A stretch of DNA of 64,000 nucleotides from Phyllobacterium sp. 628 (GTDB lineage: Bacteria > Pseudomonadota > Alphaproteobacteria > Rhizobiales > Rhizobiaceae): positions 310,001 through 374,000 of the forward strand of contig NZ_CP050303.1 of NCBI RefSeq assembly GCF_014189505.1, read 5' to 3'. Position 1 is the first letter of the stretch, and every line of letters begins with the position of its first letter. Under the pieces are notes generated by a model, which had not been told where the DNA came from, ran no database searches, and saw nothing but the letters and a program-made list of their open reading frames with translations. Shown piece after piece: positions 27,654-36,755 of this stretch. Both the position numbers and the translations under genes were made by a program.

Positions 27654-27725
27654 AGCTTGCGTGGATCTTGGGTAAAAAGAGTGGGAATCAGCCAGAAAAC
27701 TGGCAATAGAAAAGGAGATTTGACA

Positions 27726-28814
27726 ATGGATACAATTCTGAGGAAAGGCGTTAGCCGCCGCGCCGTGCTCGGCGCAGGTGCGCTCGGTACCGCGATGCTC
27801 GCCATGCCTTCCGTACTGAGGGCACAAGACAAGTCATTGAAGGTCGGCGTTTATGGCGGCTACTTCAAAAATTCGTTCGACAAGAATATTTTCCCTGAAT
27901 TTACCAAAGCGACAGGTATCGCCGTGGAGTCTGTCGCGGAGCCGACCGGTGAAGCCTGGCTGGTGCAGCTTGAACAGGCCGCCAAGGCAAGCGCTGCTCC
28001 GGCTGACGTTTCGATGATGTCACAGGTCTCGATGATCAAGGGACAGTCGACAGAATTGTGGACACCATTGGATGTGGCAAAGCTGCCAAACTCGAAGAAC
28101 CTGATTGACCGGTTCATCAACAAATACCCGGATGGACGTGTCGCCGGTATTGGTGCCGTTGCGTGGTACATCACTCTTGTAACCAACACGGACGTTTACA
28201 AGGAAGCACCAACCTCGTGGCAGGCGCTTTGGGACCCGGCAAATGCCGACAAACTCGGTCTGCTTGCGCTTGTTTCCAACTCGTTCCTCCTGGAAGTGAC
28301 GGCCAAGACATTTTTCGGCGGCACCAATGCACTTGATACCGAAGAAGGTCTGCTCAAGGCGTTCGACAAACTGGCCGAGGTCAAGCCGAATGTCCGCCTT
28401 TGGTATCGCGATGAAGCACAGTTTGAACAGGCACTGAAATCCGGCGAAATCCCGATGGGTCAGTATTATCACGATGTGACCGGACTGGCCGCGTCCGAAG
28501 GACATCCCGTACGCTCAACCTTCCCGAAAGAAGGCGGCATTCAGGATTCCGGTTGCTGGGCCCTGTCACGCGCATCCAAGAAAGTGGATGAAGCCCATAT
28601 CTTCATCGACTATATGAGCCAGCCAGCCATTCAGGCAACGTTGTCCCGCAAGGTCGGCACTGCACCAACAGTCAAACGTGAACTGCTGGATCTTACCGAC
28701 AAGGAATTTGCGGCGGTATCGTCTGATATCGAACCGATCCTGCCACGCTATGATCTGTTGACGACCAAGGCCGACTTCCTCAACCAGAAGTGGACAGAGC
28801 TGATCGTCGGCTGA
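27726..28814 (+). CDS. Polyamine-type ABC transporter substrate-binding protein
   Basis: A 362-residue periplasmic binding protein of the PotD/family 1 class. The twin-arginine-like signal (GVSRRAVLGAGALG, then a hydrophobic stretch ending SVLRAQDK) suggests Tat export. The mature protein has two lobes, with the conserved DVSMMSQVSM segment near residue 95 and W-containing YHDVTG and SGCWALS blocks around 240-280. AAAGGAG eight bases before the ATG is a strong ribosome site. It begins the second transporter of the operon. Polyamines, opines or arginine derivatives are plausible substrates. Confidence 0.88.
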   Translation: MDTILRKGVSRRAVLGAGALGTAMLAMPSVLRAQDKSLKVGVYGGYFKNSFDKNIFPEFTKATGIAVESVAEPTGEAWLVQLEQAAKASAAPADVSMMSQVSMIKGQSTELWTPLDVAKLPNSKNLIDRFINKYPDGRVAGIGAVAWYITLVTNTDVYKEAPTSWQALWDPANADKLGLLALVSNSFLLEVTAKTFFGGTNALDTEEGLLKAFDKLAEVKPNVRLWYRDEAQFEQALKSGEIPMGQYYHDVTGLAASEGHPVRSTFPKEGGIQDSGCWALSRASKKVDEAHIFIDYMSQPAIQATLSRKVGTAPTVKRELLDLTDKEFAAVSSDIEPILPRYDLLTTKADFLNQKWTELIVG

Positions 28815-28886
28815 ACCAAACCAGCAACGGGCTTGCCAGGGTTGATCACTGGCGGGCCGGTTGCATAGTATGAGATTGTTGCAGGG

Positions 28887-28914
28887 AAACCCGGCATATT
28901 GCGGATCCGGGTTT
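28887..28914 (+). terminator. Terminator-like hairpin after polyamine binding-protein gene
   Basis: AAACCCGG (28887-28894) and CCGGGTTT (28907-28914) form an 8-bp stem with a 12-base loop, ending in a short T-run. It lies in the 129-bp gap between binding protein and ATPase genes. It probably attenuates rather than ends the operon, keeping binding protein in excess. Confidence 0.5.
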
Positions 28915-28943
28915 TCACTTATTCAGAATTAAACGGGGGCTGA

Positions 28944-29981
28944 ATGTCCGGACTGGTCTTGAACAATGTAACCAAGCAATTTGGTTCATTCACTGCCGTG
29001 GAGAACGTGCAGCTCTCCGTACCGCATGGAACGTTCGTGTGCATGCTTGGACCGTCAGGCTGCGGCAAGACTACCCTGCTGCGTATGATTGCCGGACTGG
29101 ATGATCCGACAGGCGGCGCCATTCTGCTGGATGGCGAGGATATTACCAAAGTACCCACCCATAAACGCAATCTCGGCATGGTGTTTCAGTCGCTGGCCCT
29201 CTTCCCGCATCTGAGTGTTGGCGAGAACATCGCCTATCCCCTGCGCATTCGCGGCAAGTCCCGTGAAGACCAGAAGAAGCGGGTGGATGACCTGCTCTCT
29301 CTGATTCATCTGTCCGGCTATGGCGACAGGCCCGTTTCGAAACTATCCGGAGGCCAGCGCCAGCGCGTTGCTATTGCCCGCGCCCTTGCGCTTTCGCCCA
29401 AGCTTTTCCTGCTGGATGAACCGCTTTCCGCACTCGACGCCAAGCTGCGCGAGGCGATGCAGGTGGAACTACGCCAGTTGCAGCAGAAGCTGGGTATTAC
29501 AACCATCGTTGTCACGCACGACCAGCGGGAAGCGATGACCATGGCCGATACGGTGGTGGTCATGAACGGCGGACATATCCGTCAGGCCGCGTCACCAATC
29601 GAGATTTACCGGAAACCCGCCGACACTTTTGTTGCGGATTTCATCGGCTCGACCAATCTCATCGAAACATCCGCCGACAGTTCAGGCGATGCGACGATTT
29701 TTGGCCACAAGATTCCCGGTCTGACATTGCCAAGCGGCATGCAAAAAGCCACAATTTCCGTGCGCCCGGAAGATGTACATCTGACAACGCCGGGCAATGG
29801 TGCGATCTCAGGCATCGTCACATTCGTGCGTGATCTTGGCGGCACAATCGAAACCTTTGTCGAAGCCGGTGGCAAGCAGATCGTAGCCGTGTCGACACCG
29901 CGCGCTCGGCCCAACGTGATCGCCGGACAGCAGGTCGGAATCGTGCTCGCTCCGGATGTCTGCGTGGTACTTAAACAATGA
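28944..29981 (+). CDS. Polyamine-type ABC transporter ATP-binding protein (PotA-like)
   Basis: A 345-residue ATPase. Walker A GPSGCGKTT, signature LSGGQRQRVAIARAL, Walker B LFLLDEPLSALD and the switch His in VVTHDQREA are intact. A TOBE domain occupies the last ~100 residues (RPEDVHLTTPG region). It drives the two PotB/PotC-like permeases that follow, with overlapping start and stop codons. It is the only ATPase in the operon and might also serve the amino acid permeases upstream, although their contact loops belong to another class. Confidence 0.92.
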   Translation: MSGLVLNNVTKQFGSFTAVENVQLSVPHGTFVCMLGPSGCGKTTLLRMIAGLDDPTGGAILLDGEDITKVPTHKRNLGMVFQSLALFPHLSVGENIAYPLRIRGKSREDQKKRVDDLLSLIHLSGYGDRPVSKLSGGQRQRVAIARALALSPKLFLLDEPLSALDAKLREAMQVELRQLQQKLGITTIVVTHDQREAMTMADTVVVMNGGHIRQAASPIEIYRKPADTFVADFIGSTNLIETSADSSGDATIFGHKIPGLTLPSGMQKATISVRPEDVHLTTPGNGAISGIVTFVRDLGGTIETFVEAGGKQIVAVSTPRARPNVIAGQQVGIVLAPDVCVVLKQ

Positions 29982-30832
29982 AGCGCGAGCCGCCCCAATC
30001 CGTTGCCGATTATGGCCCCCTGTTCTTTCCGGCGGGGATGCTGCTGATCTTCTTCGTCGTGCCCTTTGGAACTATGATCGCTGTCAGTTTCTTTCAGCGC
30101 CAGCAAGGCGGATTCTATACGCCCGCATTCGTCTTCTCCAATTACGAACGCTTTCTCAGCGTCTTTTTTGGCGGCGTTCTGGGTTTCTCCCTGATGCTGG
30201 CAATCACAGTGGCCATCTGCTGTGTCGTTCTTGCCCTGCCCTTTACCTACCTCTTGTCCAAGATGGCGCGGCGTTTGCAAGTCGTATGGCTTGTTGCCTT
30301 GCTTTCGGTGCTGTCGCTGTCGGAAGTCATCATCGGTTTTGCCTGGTCGACCTTGTTCTCGCGTACAGCCGGGATTACCAACATCCTCGTTGAGCTTGGA
30401 GTGATGAAACAGGCCGTAGCGCTTTCACCCAGCTTTGGTGCTGTCCTGACAGGGATGGTCTATCAGGCGTTTCCCTATACGGTACTCGTGCTCTATCCGG
30501 CCATCGTCCGTCTTGATCCGACACTTGTTGAAGCTGCGCGTACACTCGGCTCGTCGCCGCTGCGCGCCTTCTTCAACGTGCTGGTTCCGGCACTGCGCAA
30601 TACGATCATGGCGACGTTGATCATGGTCTTCATCTTCGCGCTAGGTTCCTATCTCCTGCCGCAGATTCTCGGCCGGCCACAGCACTGGACACTCTCCGTC
30701 CTCATCACCGATCAGGCGATCTACCAGTCCAACATGCCGTTTGCAGCGGCCATGGCAGTGTTTCTGGTGCTTGTGACGCTCGGTCTCGTGGCACTGACAC
30801 TGCTCATCGGACGCAAGGGAGAGAAAGCATGA
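29978..30832 (+). CDS. Polyamine-type ABC transporter permease 1 (PotB-like)
   Basis: A 284-residue inner-membrane permease with six helices. The EAA-type loop is LDPTLVEAARTLGSSPLRAFFNVLVPAL. It overlaps the ATPase stop by four bases and the next permease start by four, so the three are translationally coupled. It forms the channel with the PotC-like protein. Confidence 0.9.
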   Translation: MKREPPQSVADYGPLFFPAGMLLIFFVVPFGTMIAVSFFQRQQGGFYTPAFVFSNYERFLSVFFGGVLGFSLMLAITVAICCVVLALPFTYLLSKMARRLQVVWLVALLSVLSLSEVIIGFAWSTLFSRTAGITNILVELGVMKQAVALSPSFGAVLTGMVYQAFPYTVLVLYPAIVRLDPTLVEAARTLGSSPLRAFFNVLVPALRNTIMATLIMVFIFALGSYLLPQILGRPQHWTLSVLITDQAIYQSNMPFAAAMAVFLVLVTLGLVALTLLIGRKGEKA

Positions 30833-31629
30833 CCAACTGGCTCAGACGGCTTTACTTCTTCGCCATCGGGCTCTTTCTGGCGCTGCCGCTGATCGTGGTC
30901 TTGGGCGTATCGGTCAATGAGAAACAGACCCTTGCCTTTCCGCCAAAAGGATTCTCGCTGGCATGGTACAGCGAAATTTTCGTCAACCCGGAATGGCGCA
31001 GCGCGCTTGTTGCCTCAGTTCTTCTGGCAACAACGTCAGCAGCGCTCGCCGTGCTGATCGCTTTGCCGCTGTCGTGGTTTCTTTGGCGGCGCATTGCACC
31101 CTGGGCCAATATCTTTCAGGTGCTTGGCATTGCGCCATTCACGCTGCCACCGGTCATCACGGCACTGGGACTTTTGACTTTCTGGGCGACAACCGGCTTT
31201 TACGGCCAGCCTTGGACGGCGGTGATCGGCCATGCGATCTTCTTTGTCACCTTGCCACTTGTCACCCTGTCACTTGGATTTTCCGCGATTGACCGCTCCT
31301 TTGTCGAAGCGGCGGCCACAATGGGTGCAAGTGACCGCACCATTTTTCGCACGGTTATCCTGCCGCTGATCCTACCCTATCTGGTCTCGGGCTATGCCTT
31401 TGCCTTCGTACTGTCGCTCAACGAATATATCGTTGCCTATATGACAGTTGGTTTCACGCTGGAAACATTGCCGATCAAAATCTTTAACGCGCTGCGTTAT
31501 GGTTACACGCCAACAATGGCCTCTGTAACGATCCTCTTCGTTGCAACTGCCGCCGTGATTTTCTCGCTTGTCGCCAAGTTCGGCGATCTGCCGAAACTGC
31601 TCGGCGCCATGGCAGCGGACGACAAATGA
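30829..31629 (+). CDS. Polyamine-type ABC transporter permease 2 (PotC-like)
   Basis: A 266-residue six-helix permease. The loop IDRSFVEAAATMGASDRTIFRTVILPLIL contacts the ATPase. Its ATG overlaps the PotB-like stop, and its stop overlaps the start of the carbon-nitrogen hydrolase gene. This tight packing ties uptake to the following catabolic enzymes. Confidence 0.9.
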   Translation: MTNWLRRLYFFAIGLFLALPLIVVLGVSVNEKQTLAFPPKGFSLAWYSEIFVNPEWRSALVASVLLATTSAALAVLIALPLSWFLWRRIAPWANIFQVLGIAPFTLPPVITALGLLTFWATTGFYGQPWTAVIGHAIFFVTLPLVTLSLGFSAIDRSFVEAAATMGASDRTIFRTVILPLILPYLVSGYAFAFVLSLNEYIVAYMTVGFTLETLPIKIFNALRYGYTPTMASVTILFVATAAVIFSLVAKFGDLPKLLGAMAADDK

Positions 31630-32405
31630 TGCGCATTGCAGCCCTTCAAATGCAGGCCATTTGCGGTAACGTATCCGCAAACCTTGCCCGCATTGAGCAG
31701 GCAGCAAAGGACGCGGCAGAAGACGGTGCCGATCTCCTGATCGCACCGGAACTTGCTCTGACCGGCTATGGTGCCGGTGATAAAATCGCCAGCCTTGCAG
31801 AGGGAGCCGACGGCGGCCAGATCAAACGATTGCAAGCCATTTCCAAAGCCAATGCGATTGCAATCGTAGCGGGCTTTGCCGAGCGTGACCGCGAGCATGT
31901 CTATAACAGTGCGGCTTTCGTTTGCGGCGACGCAGCTCCGGCCATCTACCGCAAATCGCATCTCTATGGCGACTACGAACGAGCCCTGTTCACGCCAGAA
32001 GTGCCTGGCAATTGCATTGTTCAGATCGCCGGACTGAAGCTTGGTATACTGATCTGTTATGACGTGGAATTCCCCGAAAATGTCCGGCGCCTCGCACTTG
32101 CGGGTGCCCAGATAATCGTGGTGCCAACGGCGCTACCTGCAGGGCCCTCGGGTGATTTCATTGCTGCCTATATGATCCAGGTGCGGGCATTCGAGAACCA
32201 GATATTCGTTGCCTATGTCAATCATGCCCGCAAGGACGAGCGTTTTGTCTTTGCCGGGCTCTCGCGTATCGCCGCGCCCGATGGCAGCCTGATTGCTGCA
32301 AGCGACGACAGCAAAGAACACTTGCTGTTCGCGGATATCGACCGGCACATCTTCGCTGCGTCAATCGACAACAATCCTTACCTGAAAGACCTGAAACGCA
32401 CATGA
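31626..32405 (+). CDS. Carbon-nitrogen hydrolase (nitrilase superfamily)
   Basis: A 259-residue nitrilase-fold amidase or carbamoylase. The catalytic triad is visible as Glu42 (APELALTG), Lys110 (YRKSHLYG) and Cys144 (LICYDVEFPENVR). The superfamily includes N-carbamoylputrescine amidase, omega-amidase and guanidinobutyramide-type hydrolases. Next to a ureohydrolase and a D-arginine dehydrogenase-like enzyme, an amide or carbamoyl intermediate of arginine breakdown is a sensible substrate, but this is inference. Start and stop overlap both neighbours by four bases; a second ATG lies one codon later. Confidence 0.87.
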   Translation: MMRIAALQMQAICGNVSANLARIEQAAKDAAEDGADLLIAPELALTGYGAGDKIASLAEGADGGQIKRLQAISKANAIAIVAGFAERDREHVYNSAAFVCGDAAPAIYRKSHLYGDYERALFTPEVPGNCIVQIAGLKLGILICYDVEFPENVRRLALAGAQIIVVPTALPAGPSGDFIAAYMIQVRAFENQIFVAYVNHARKDERFVFAGLSRIAAPDGSLIAASDDSKEHLLFADIDRHIFAASIDNNPYLKDLKRT

Positions 32406-33514
32406 CCGATACGATTGAAACGGACGTTCTCATCATCGGCGCGGGTATTGCCGGTGTCGGTGCAGCTGCGGAACTTGCCAGCACCCACAAAGTCATCATT
32501 CTCGAACGTGAGAGCCAGCCAGCCTATCACTCTACCGGACGCTCAGCGGCAATCTTCCTGCCGAACTACGGCAATGATGTCATTCGCGCACTAAACTATG
32601 CCAGCGCGCCAATGTTCAAGCAGCGCGACACGAAGCTCTTTCCCGAGCCGCTTCTTACCCCCCGCGGATCGCTGACTGTCGCCGATGACAGCGGCATTGC
32701 GCATGTGGAAGAGCTGCTCAAGAACGGCGTCAATGTTGAAGAAGTCGATGTCGATCGCGCTTTGAAGATGATACCGATCCTCAACCGCGATTATATCAAG
32801 GCAGCCTGCTTTCAGGCCGAAGCGCAGGATATCGACGTCAACGCCCTGCATCAGGGCTGGCTGCGCAAAGCAACAGGTCTGGGTGCACAGCTCCACACCA
32901 AGGCAGAGGTGATCCGTGCCACGCGCGAGAATGGCACATGGCTGGTTGAAACACCGGGCCAGACGTTCCGTGCGAAAACTGTTGTGAATGCATCAGGTGC
33001 CTGGGCTGATGTCCTGGCCGTGATTTTTGGTGGTACACCAGTGGGCCTGACACCCATGCGACGGACCATAGCTGTATTACCAGCGCCGGAAGGATATGAC
33101 ACCAGGGGCTGGCCGCTTCTCGATGACGCCAATCAGGGTTGGTATCTAAAGCCGGATGGTGGCCGGATTTTTGTTTCGCCCTGCGATGAAACACCGGTCG
33201 AACCGCACGATGCCTATGTGGATGACATGATCCTTGCCGAGGGTCTCTACCGCTATGAACAGGCCGTCACTGTGCCGGTCAACCGGGTTGAACGCAGTTG
33301 GGCTGGCCTGCGCACTTTCGCGCCGGACCGCACGCCTGTTGCCGGATTTGACAGCGAACTCGAAGGATTTTTCTGGCTGGCCGGACAGGGCGGATATGGC
33401 ATTCAGACGGCCCCTGCCCTGTCGCAATTTGCGGCCACATTAATCCGCCAGCAATCATTGCCTGATGCGCTTGCCAAGATCGAATCCCGGCTTTCTCCAA
33501 AGCGCTTCCATTAG
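32402..33514 (+). CDS. FAD-dependent D-arginine dehydrogenase-like oxidoreductase (DauA-like)
   Basis: A 370-residue flavoenzyme of the DadA/DAO group. The FAD-binding motif GAGIAGVGAAAEL is at residues 13-25. The next block, ERESQPAYHSTGRSAAIF, and the C-terminal GLRTFAPDRTPVAGFD and WLAGQGGYGIQTAPA blocks match D-arginine dehydrogenase of Pseudomonas aeruginosa as I remember it. DauA oxidises D-arginine and D-lysine to the 2-keto acid and ammonia. In the operon it would yield 2-ketoarginine, upstream of guanidinobutyrate and the ureohydrolase. Its stop overlaps a convergent LysR gene by four bases. Related D-amino acids remain possible substrates. Confidence 0.82.
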   Translation: MTDTIETDVLIIGAGIAGVGAAAELASTHKVIILERESQPAYHSTGRSAAIFLPNYGNDVIRALNYASAPMFKQRDTKLFPEPLLTPRGSLTVADDSGIAHVEELLKNGVNVEEVDVDRALKMIPILNRDYIKAACFQAEAQDIDVNALHQGWLRKATGLGAQLHTKAEVIRATRENGTWLVETPGQTFRAKTVVNASGAWADVLAVIFGGTPVGLTPMRRTIAVLPAPEGYDTRGWPLLDDANQGWYLKPDGGRIFVSPCDETPVEPHDAYVDDMILAEGLYRYEQAVTVPVNRVERSWAGLRTFAPDRTPVAGFDSELEGFFWLAGQGGYGIQTAPALSQFAATLIRQQSLPDALAKIESRLSPKRFH

Positions 33515-34422
33515 TCCAGCAGCGGATAGCCGCCGAATATGGCTGTCTGGCCTTCCAGCTCCGATTTGATGAAATTGCTGAGGACCCGGATGCGCGGGGT
33601 GTTGACGATATCCTCATGGCAGATCAGCCAGTAATCGCGGTTGAGATGCATCTCCTTAGGCAGCACGGGGACGAGTTCCGGATAGTTGCAGGCAATAAAA
33701 TACGGGAGGATGCATAGTCCAAAACCCGACCGGCCTGCACTCAGCTGGGCAAAAATGCTGGAGCTCTGATAGGAGGCGCGCAAGCCCGGCAGGATCTCGC
33801 GCATATAATCGAGCCCCGGCGTAAAAATCATATCTTCGATATAGCCGATGAACCGATGCGCGGAGAGATCAGATCTCTGCCGGATTGGCGGATGACGCGC
33901 CAGATAATCCTTCGCGCCATAAATGAACAGGCGATAGGGCATCAGCTTTTCCTGATGGTACGGCCCTGTCCGTGTGGCATTCAAAGTGATCGAGAGATCC
34001 GCTTCACGGCGCGACAAGGATACGATCTGCTGGATTGTTACCATTTCAACGGAAAGACTGGGATAGGCCTGTGCCATAAGCGGGAGCCGGTCTGCCAGAA
34101 AGAAATTGGCAATGCCCTCCAGAATGCTCAGCCGCACGACACCGCTCAGGGAGATCGTTCCGCCTGATGCTTCGTTCTGAAACCGCTCCGCTTCGCGCTC
34201 CATGATTTCAGCTGACTCAATCAGTTTTTCGCCCAGCGCTGTCAGGATGTAGCCGCGCGGATTGCGTTCAAACAGGCGTGCGGCAAGCGCTTCCTCCAGC
34301 CGGTCAATGCGCCGGGAGACCGTGACGTGGTTTGTACGCAAGCGGCGTGCGGCTGTGGTCAATTGACCGGTGCGGGCGACCGCGAGAAAATATTGCAGAT
34401 CATCCCACGTATATTGCCTCAT
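33511..34422 (-). CDS. LysR-family transcriptional regulator
   Basis: A 303-residue regulator. The winged helix YTWDDLQYFLAVARTGQLTTAARRL with HVTVSRRIDRLEE is at the N-terminus, followed by the inducer-binding domain. GGAG upstream supports the ATG at 34422; a GTG two codons earlier is less likely. It is divergent from the Liv-type transporter and convergent with the DauA-like gene. The inverted repeat GTACA-TTTT-TGTAC at 34436-34449 is close to its start and may be its operator. Confidence 0.9.
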   Translation of the reverse strand: MRQYTWDDLQYFLAVARTGQLTTAARRLRTNHVTVSRRIDRLEEALAARLFERNPRGYILTALGEKLIESAEIMEREAERFQNEASGGTISLSGVVRLSILEGIANFFLADRLPLMAQAYPSLSVEMVTIQQIVSLSRREADLSITLNATRTGPYHQEKLMPYRLFIYGAKDYLARHPPIRQRSDLSAHRFIGYIEDMIFTPGLDYMREILPGLRASYQSSSIFAQLSAGRSGFGLCILPYFIACNYPELVPVLPKEMHLNRDYWLICHEDIVNTPRIRVLSNFIKSELEGQTAIFGGYPLLD

Positions 34423-34722
34423 AACCACTCCATCTGTACATTTTTGTACTTATTATGTGCAAAAATAGGTGTTTGTGTACTTATTTGTCAATGCTACAGT
34501 TTTTTCAACAGGATGGTTGCCCACGGGAAGAAACGGGACAATCATAGGGGCAAGAAATATCCGGCAGGAAGAATGGCTGACCGGACTGAGGAGGAGAATA
34601 ATACCCTGGGATGCAGACATATCTGCGTCACGGCTTTGGGTCATTTTCAATCGAGACGAGCAAGTCCGCGACGGCCATCATACGATGATCCTGTGAGCGG
34701 CATTCTTTGGGAGGAGAACCGG
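34423..34722. promoter_or_regulatory. Divergent control region with GTACA/TGTAC repeats
   Basis: This 300-bp region separates the LysR gene from the Liv binding-protein gene. Near the LysR end it holds GTACA, four T, TGTAC (34436-34449) and further TGTAC-like and TGTGC half-sites within the next 40 bases, so several regulator sites may be stacked. The middle and right parts show no gene. GGAGGAG at 34710-34716 is the ribosome site of the plus-strand gene. Confidence 0.45.
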
Positions 34723-35928
34723 ATGAAACTACTCGCTATTGCAACTGCAGCCCTGATGGCCGCAACAGTCATGCCTGCGGCAAGTGCAGAAATCTCCGAT
34801 GGCAAGGTCAAGATCGGCATTCTGAACGATCAGTCCGGCGTCTACGCGGATTATGGCGGGAAGTGGTCCTATGAAGCTGCGAAGATGGCTGCGGAAGACT
34901 TTGGCGGCAAGGTTCTGGACGCGCCAATCGAGATCATCACTGCCGATCATCAGAACAAGCCTGATATCGCCTCCAATATAGCCCGTCAGTGGTACGACAC
35001 AGAACAAGTCGACTCGATCATGGAGTTGACCACGTCTTCTGTCGCGCTCGCCGTACAGGGTATCTCCAAAGAAAAGAAGAAGATCGATCTTGTCACCGGT
35101 GCGGCCACGGCAGAGCTCACCGGCAAACAGTGCTCGCCCTACGGTTTCCACTGGGCCTTTGACACCCATGCCTTGGCTGTCGGAACCGGCGGTGCGCTGG
35201 TGAAACAGGGCGGCGATACATGGTTCTTCCTCACCGCTGACTATGCTTTCGGTTATTCCCTCGAAGAACAGACAAGCAAATATGTCACTTCAAAGGGCGG
35301 CAAGATCGTCGGTTCCGTTCGCCATCCCCTGGCAACCAGCGATTATTCATCCTTCCTGCTGCAGGCACAATCATCCGGCGCCAAGGTGATCGGCCTTGCC
35401 AATGCCGGTCTTGATACGGCAAATGCCATCAAGCAGGCTGCCGAATTCGGCATCGTGGCGGGTGGCCAGCGTCTGGCGGCTTTGCTTTTCACACTTTCCG
35501 AAGTGCATGGCCTTGGTCTTGAAGCCGCGCAGGGGCTGACGCTGACTGAAAGCTTCTATTGGGACCGCGATGACCAGTCGCGCGAGTTTGGCCGCAAATT
35601 CTTCAAACGCACCGGCCGCATGCCCAATATGATCCAGGCCGCCACCTATTCCGGCGTGACACAGTATCTCAAGGCCATTCAGAAAGCTGGAACTGACGAT
35701 ACCGTAAAGGTCGCCGCCGCCATGCATGAAATGCCGGTCGATGATGTCTTCGCCCGCGGTGCCAAAGTCGGCGCCAATGGCCGCCTGCTCAGCGATGTCT
35801 ATCTGATGGAAGTCAAGAAGCCGTCGGAAAGCAAGGAGCCTTGGGACTATTACAAGGTCCTCGCGACAGTTCCCGGTGCTGAAGCCTATATCAAACCAGC
35901 CGAAAGCGGCTGCGATTTGGCCAAGTAA
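34723..35928 (+). CDS. Branched-chain amino acid-type ABC transporter substrate-binding protein
   Basis: A 401-residue periplasmic binding protein of the LivJ/family 6 class. The signal peptide is MKLLAIATAALMAATVMPAASA. The mature protein opens KIGILNDQSGVYADYGGKWSYEAAKMA and continues with the usual two-lobed pattern. A very long in-frame extension to 34327 has no ribosome site and is not used. It begins a five-gene transporter cluster plus a GMC oxidoreductase. Such systems in rhizobia import many things besides branched-chain amino acids, so the substrate is open; a GMC enzyme hints at an alcohol or aromatic compound. Confidence 0.92.
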   Translation: MKLLAIATAALMAATVMPAASAEISDGKVKIGILNDQSGVYADYGGKWSYEAAKMAAEDFGGKVLDAPIEIITADHQNKPDIASNIARQWYDTEQVDSIMELTTSSVALAVQGISKEKKKIDLVTGAATAELTGKQCSPYGFHWAFDTHALAVGTGGALVKQGGDTWFFLTADYAFGYSLEEQTSKYVTSKGGKIVGSVRHPLATSDYSSFLLQAQSSGAKVIGLANAGLDTANAIKQAAEFGIVAGGQRLAALLFTLSEVHGLGLEAAQGLTLTESFYWDRDDQSREFGRKFFKRTGRMPNMIQAATYSGVTQYLKAIQKAGTDDTVKVAAAMHEMPVDDVFARGAKVGANGRLLSDVYLMEVKKPSESKEPWDYYKVLATVPGAEAYIKPAESGCDLAK

Positions 35929-35933
35929 CCCGT

Positions 35934-36755
35934 ATGACGGTTTCACAGAACAATGCGGCAGCCGGGGAAGGACAGTCCTTCCCCGGTCACGCCGATAAAA
36001 TCGAATCCCGGGTAGTGCTATCGGCGCGTGGATTGCGCCGTGACTTTGGCGGCTTCATTGCCGTCAACAATGTGGATCTGGATGTCAACCATGCTCAGGT
36101 GCATGCATTGATCGGTCCGAACGGGGCCGGAAAAACCACGGTTTTCAATCTTCTGACTAAATTTCTGCAACCCACGGCAGGCACCATTACCCTGCTGGAT
36201 CACGATATAACCCGGACAGATCCTGCCAAGGTTGCGCGTATGGGGCTTGTGCGCTCTTTCCAGATTTCGGCAGTCTTCCCGCATCTGACCGTACTCGATA
36301 ATGTCCGCGTCGCCTTGCAGCGGCCGAGCGGACTTTCAACCCAATTCTGGCTGCCTACCAGCGCACTGAACCGGCTGAATGACCGCGCCATGGAGTTGAT
36401 CACCGCAGTCGGCCTGCACGATGCGCGCAATAAACTTGCCGCCGATCTGTCATACGGCCGCAAGCGTGTGCTGGAAATCGCAACCACATTGGCACTCGAT
36501 CCGAAGGTCCTGTTGCTGGATGAACCAATGGCTGGCATGGGCCATGAGGATGTTCACATCGTTTCCGACATCATCCGTGAAGTTGCGCGTGACCGGGCGA
36601 TCCTGATGGTCGAACATAATTTGAAAGTTGTCGCTGATCTCTGCGATCAGGTCACCGTGTTGCAACGGGGTGAAATCCTCATTTCCGGAGACTATCAGAC
36701 CGTCAGCAATGATGAGCGCGTGCGCGTGGCATACATGGGGACCGACCATGAGTGA
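35934..36755 (+). CDS. Branched-chain amino acid-type ABC transporter ATP-binding protein (LivG-like)
   Basis: A 273-residue ATPase. Walker A GPNGAGKTT, the signature region DLSYGRKRVLEIA and Walker B VLLLDEPMAGM identify a LivG-type subunit. An N-terminal ~30-residue extension precedes the nucleotide-binding domain. Its stop lies inside the start of the LivF gene (8-base overlap), so they are coupled. Confidence 0.9.
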   Translation: MTVSQNNAAAGEGQSFPGHADKIESRVVLSARGLRRDFGGFIAVNNVDLDVNHAQVHALIGPNGAGKTTVFNLLTKFLQPTAGTITLLDHDITRTDPAKVARMGLVRSFQISAVFPHLTVLDNVRVALQRPSGLSTQFWLPTSALNRLNDRAMELITAVGLHDARNKLAADLSYGRKRVLEIATTLALDPKVLLLDEPMAGMGHEDVHIVSDIIREVARDRAILMVEHNLKVVADLCDQVTVLQRGEILISGDYQTVSNDERVRVAYMGTDHE

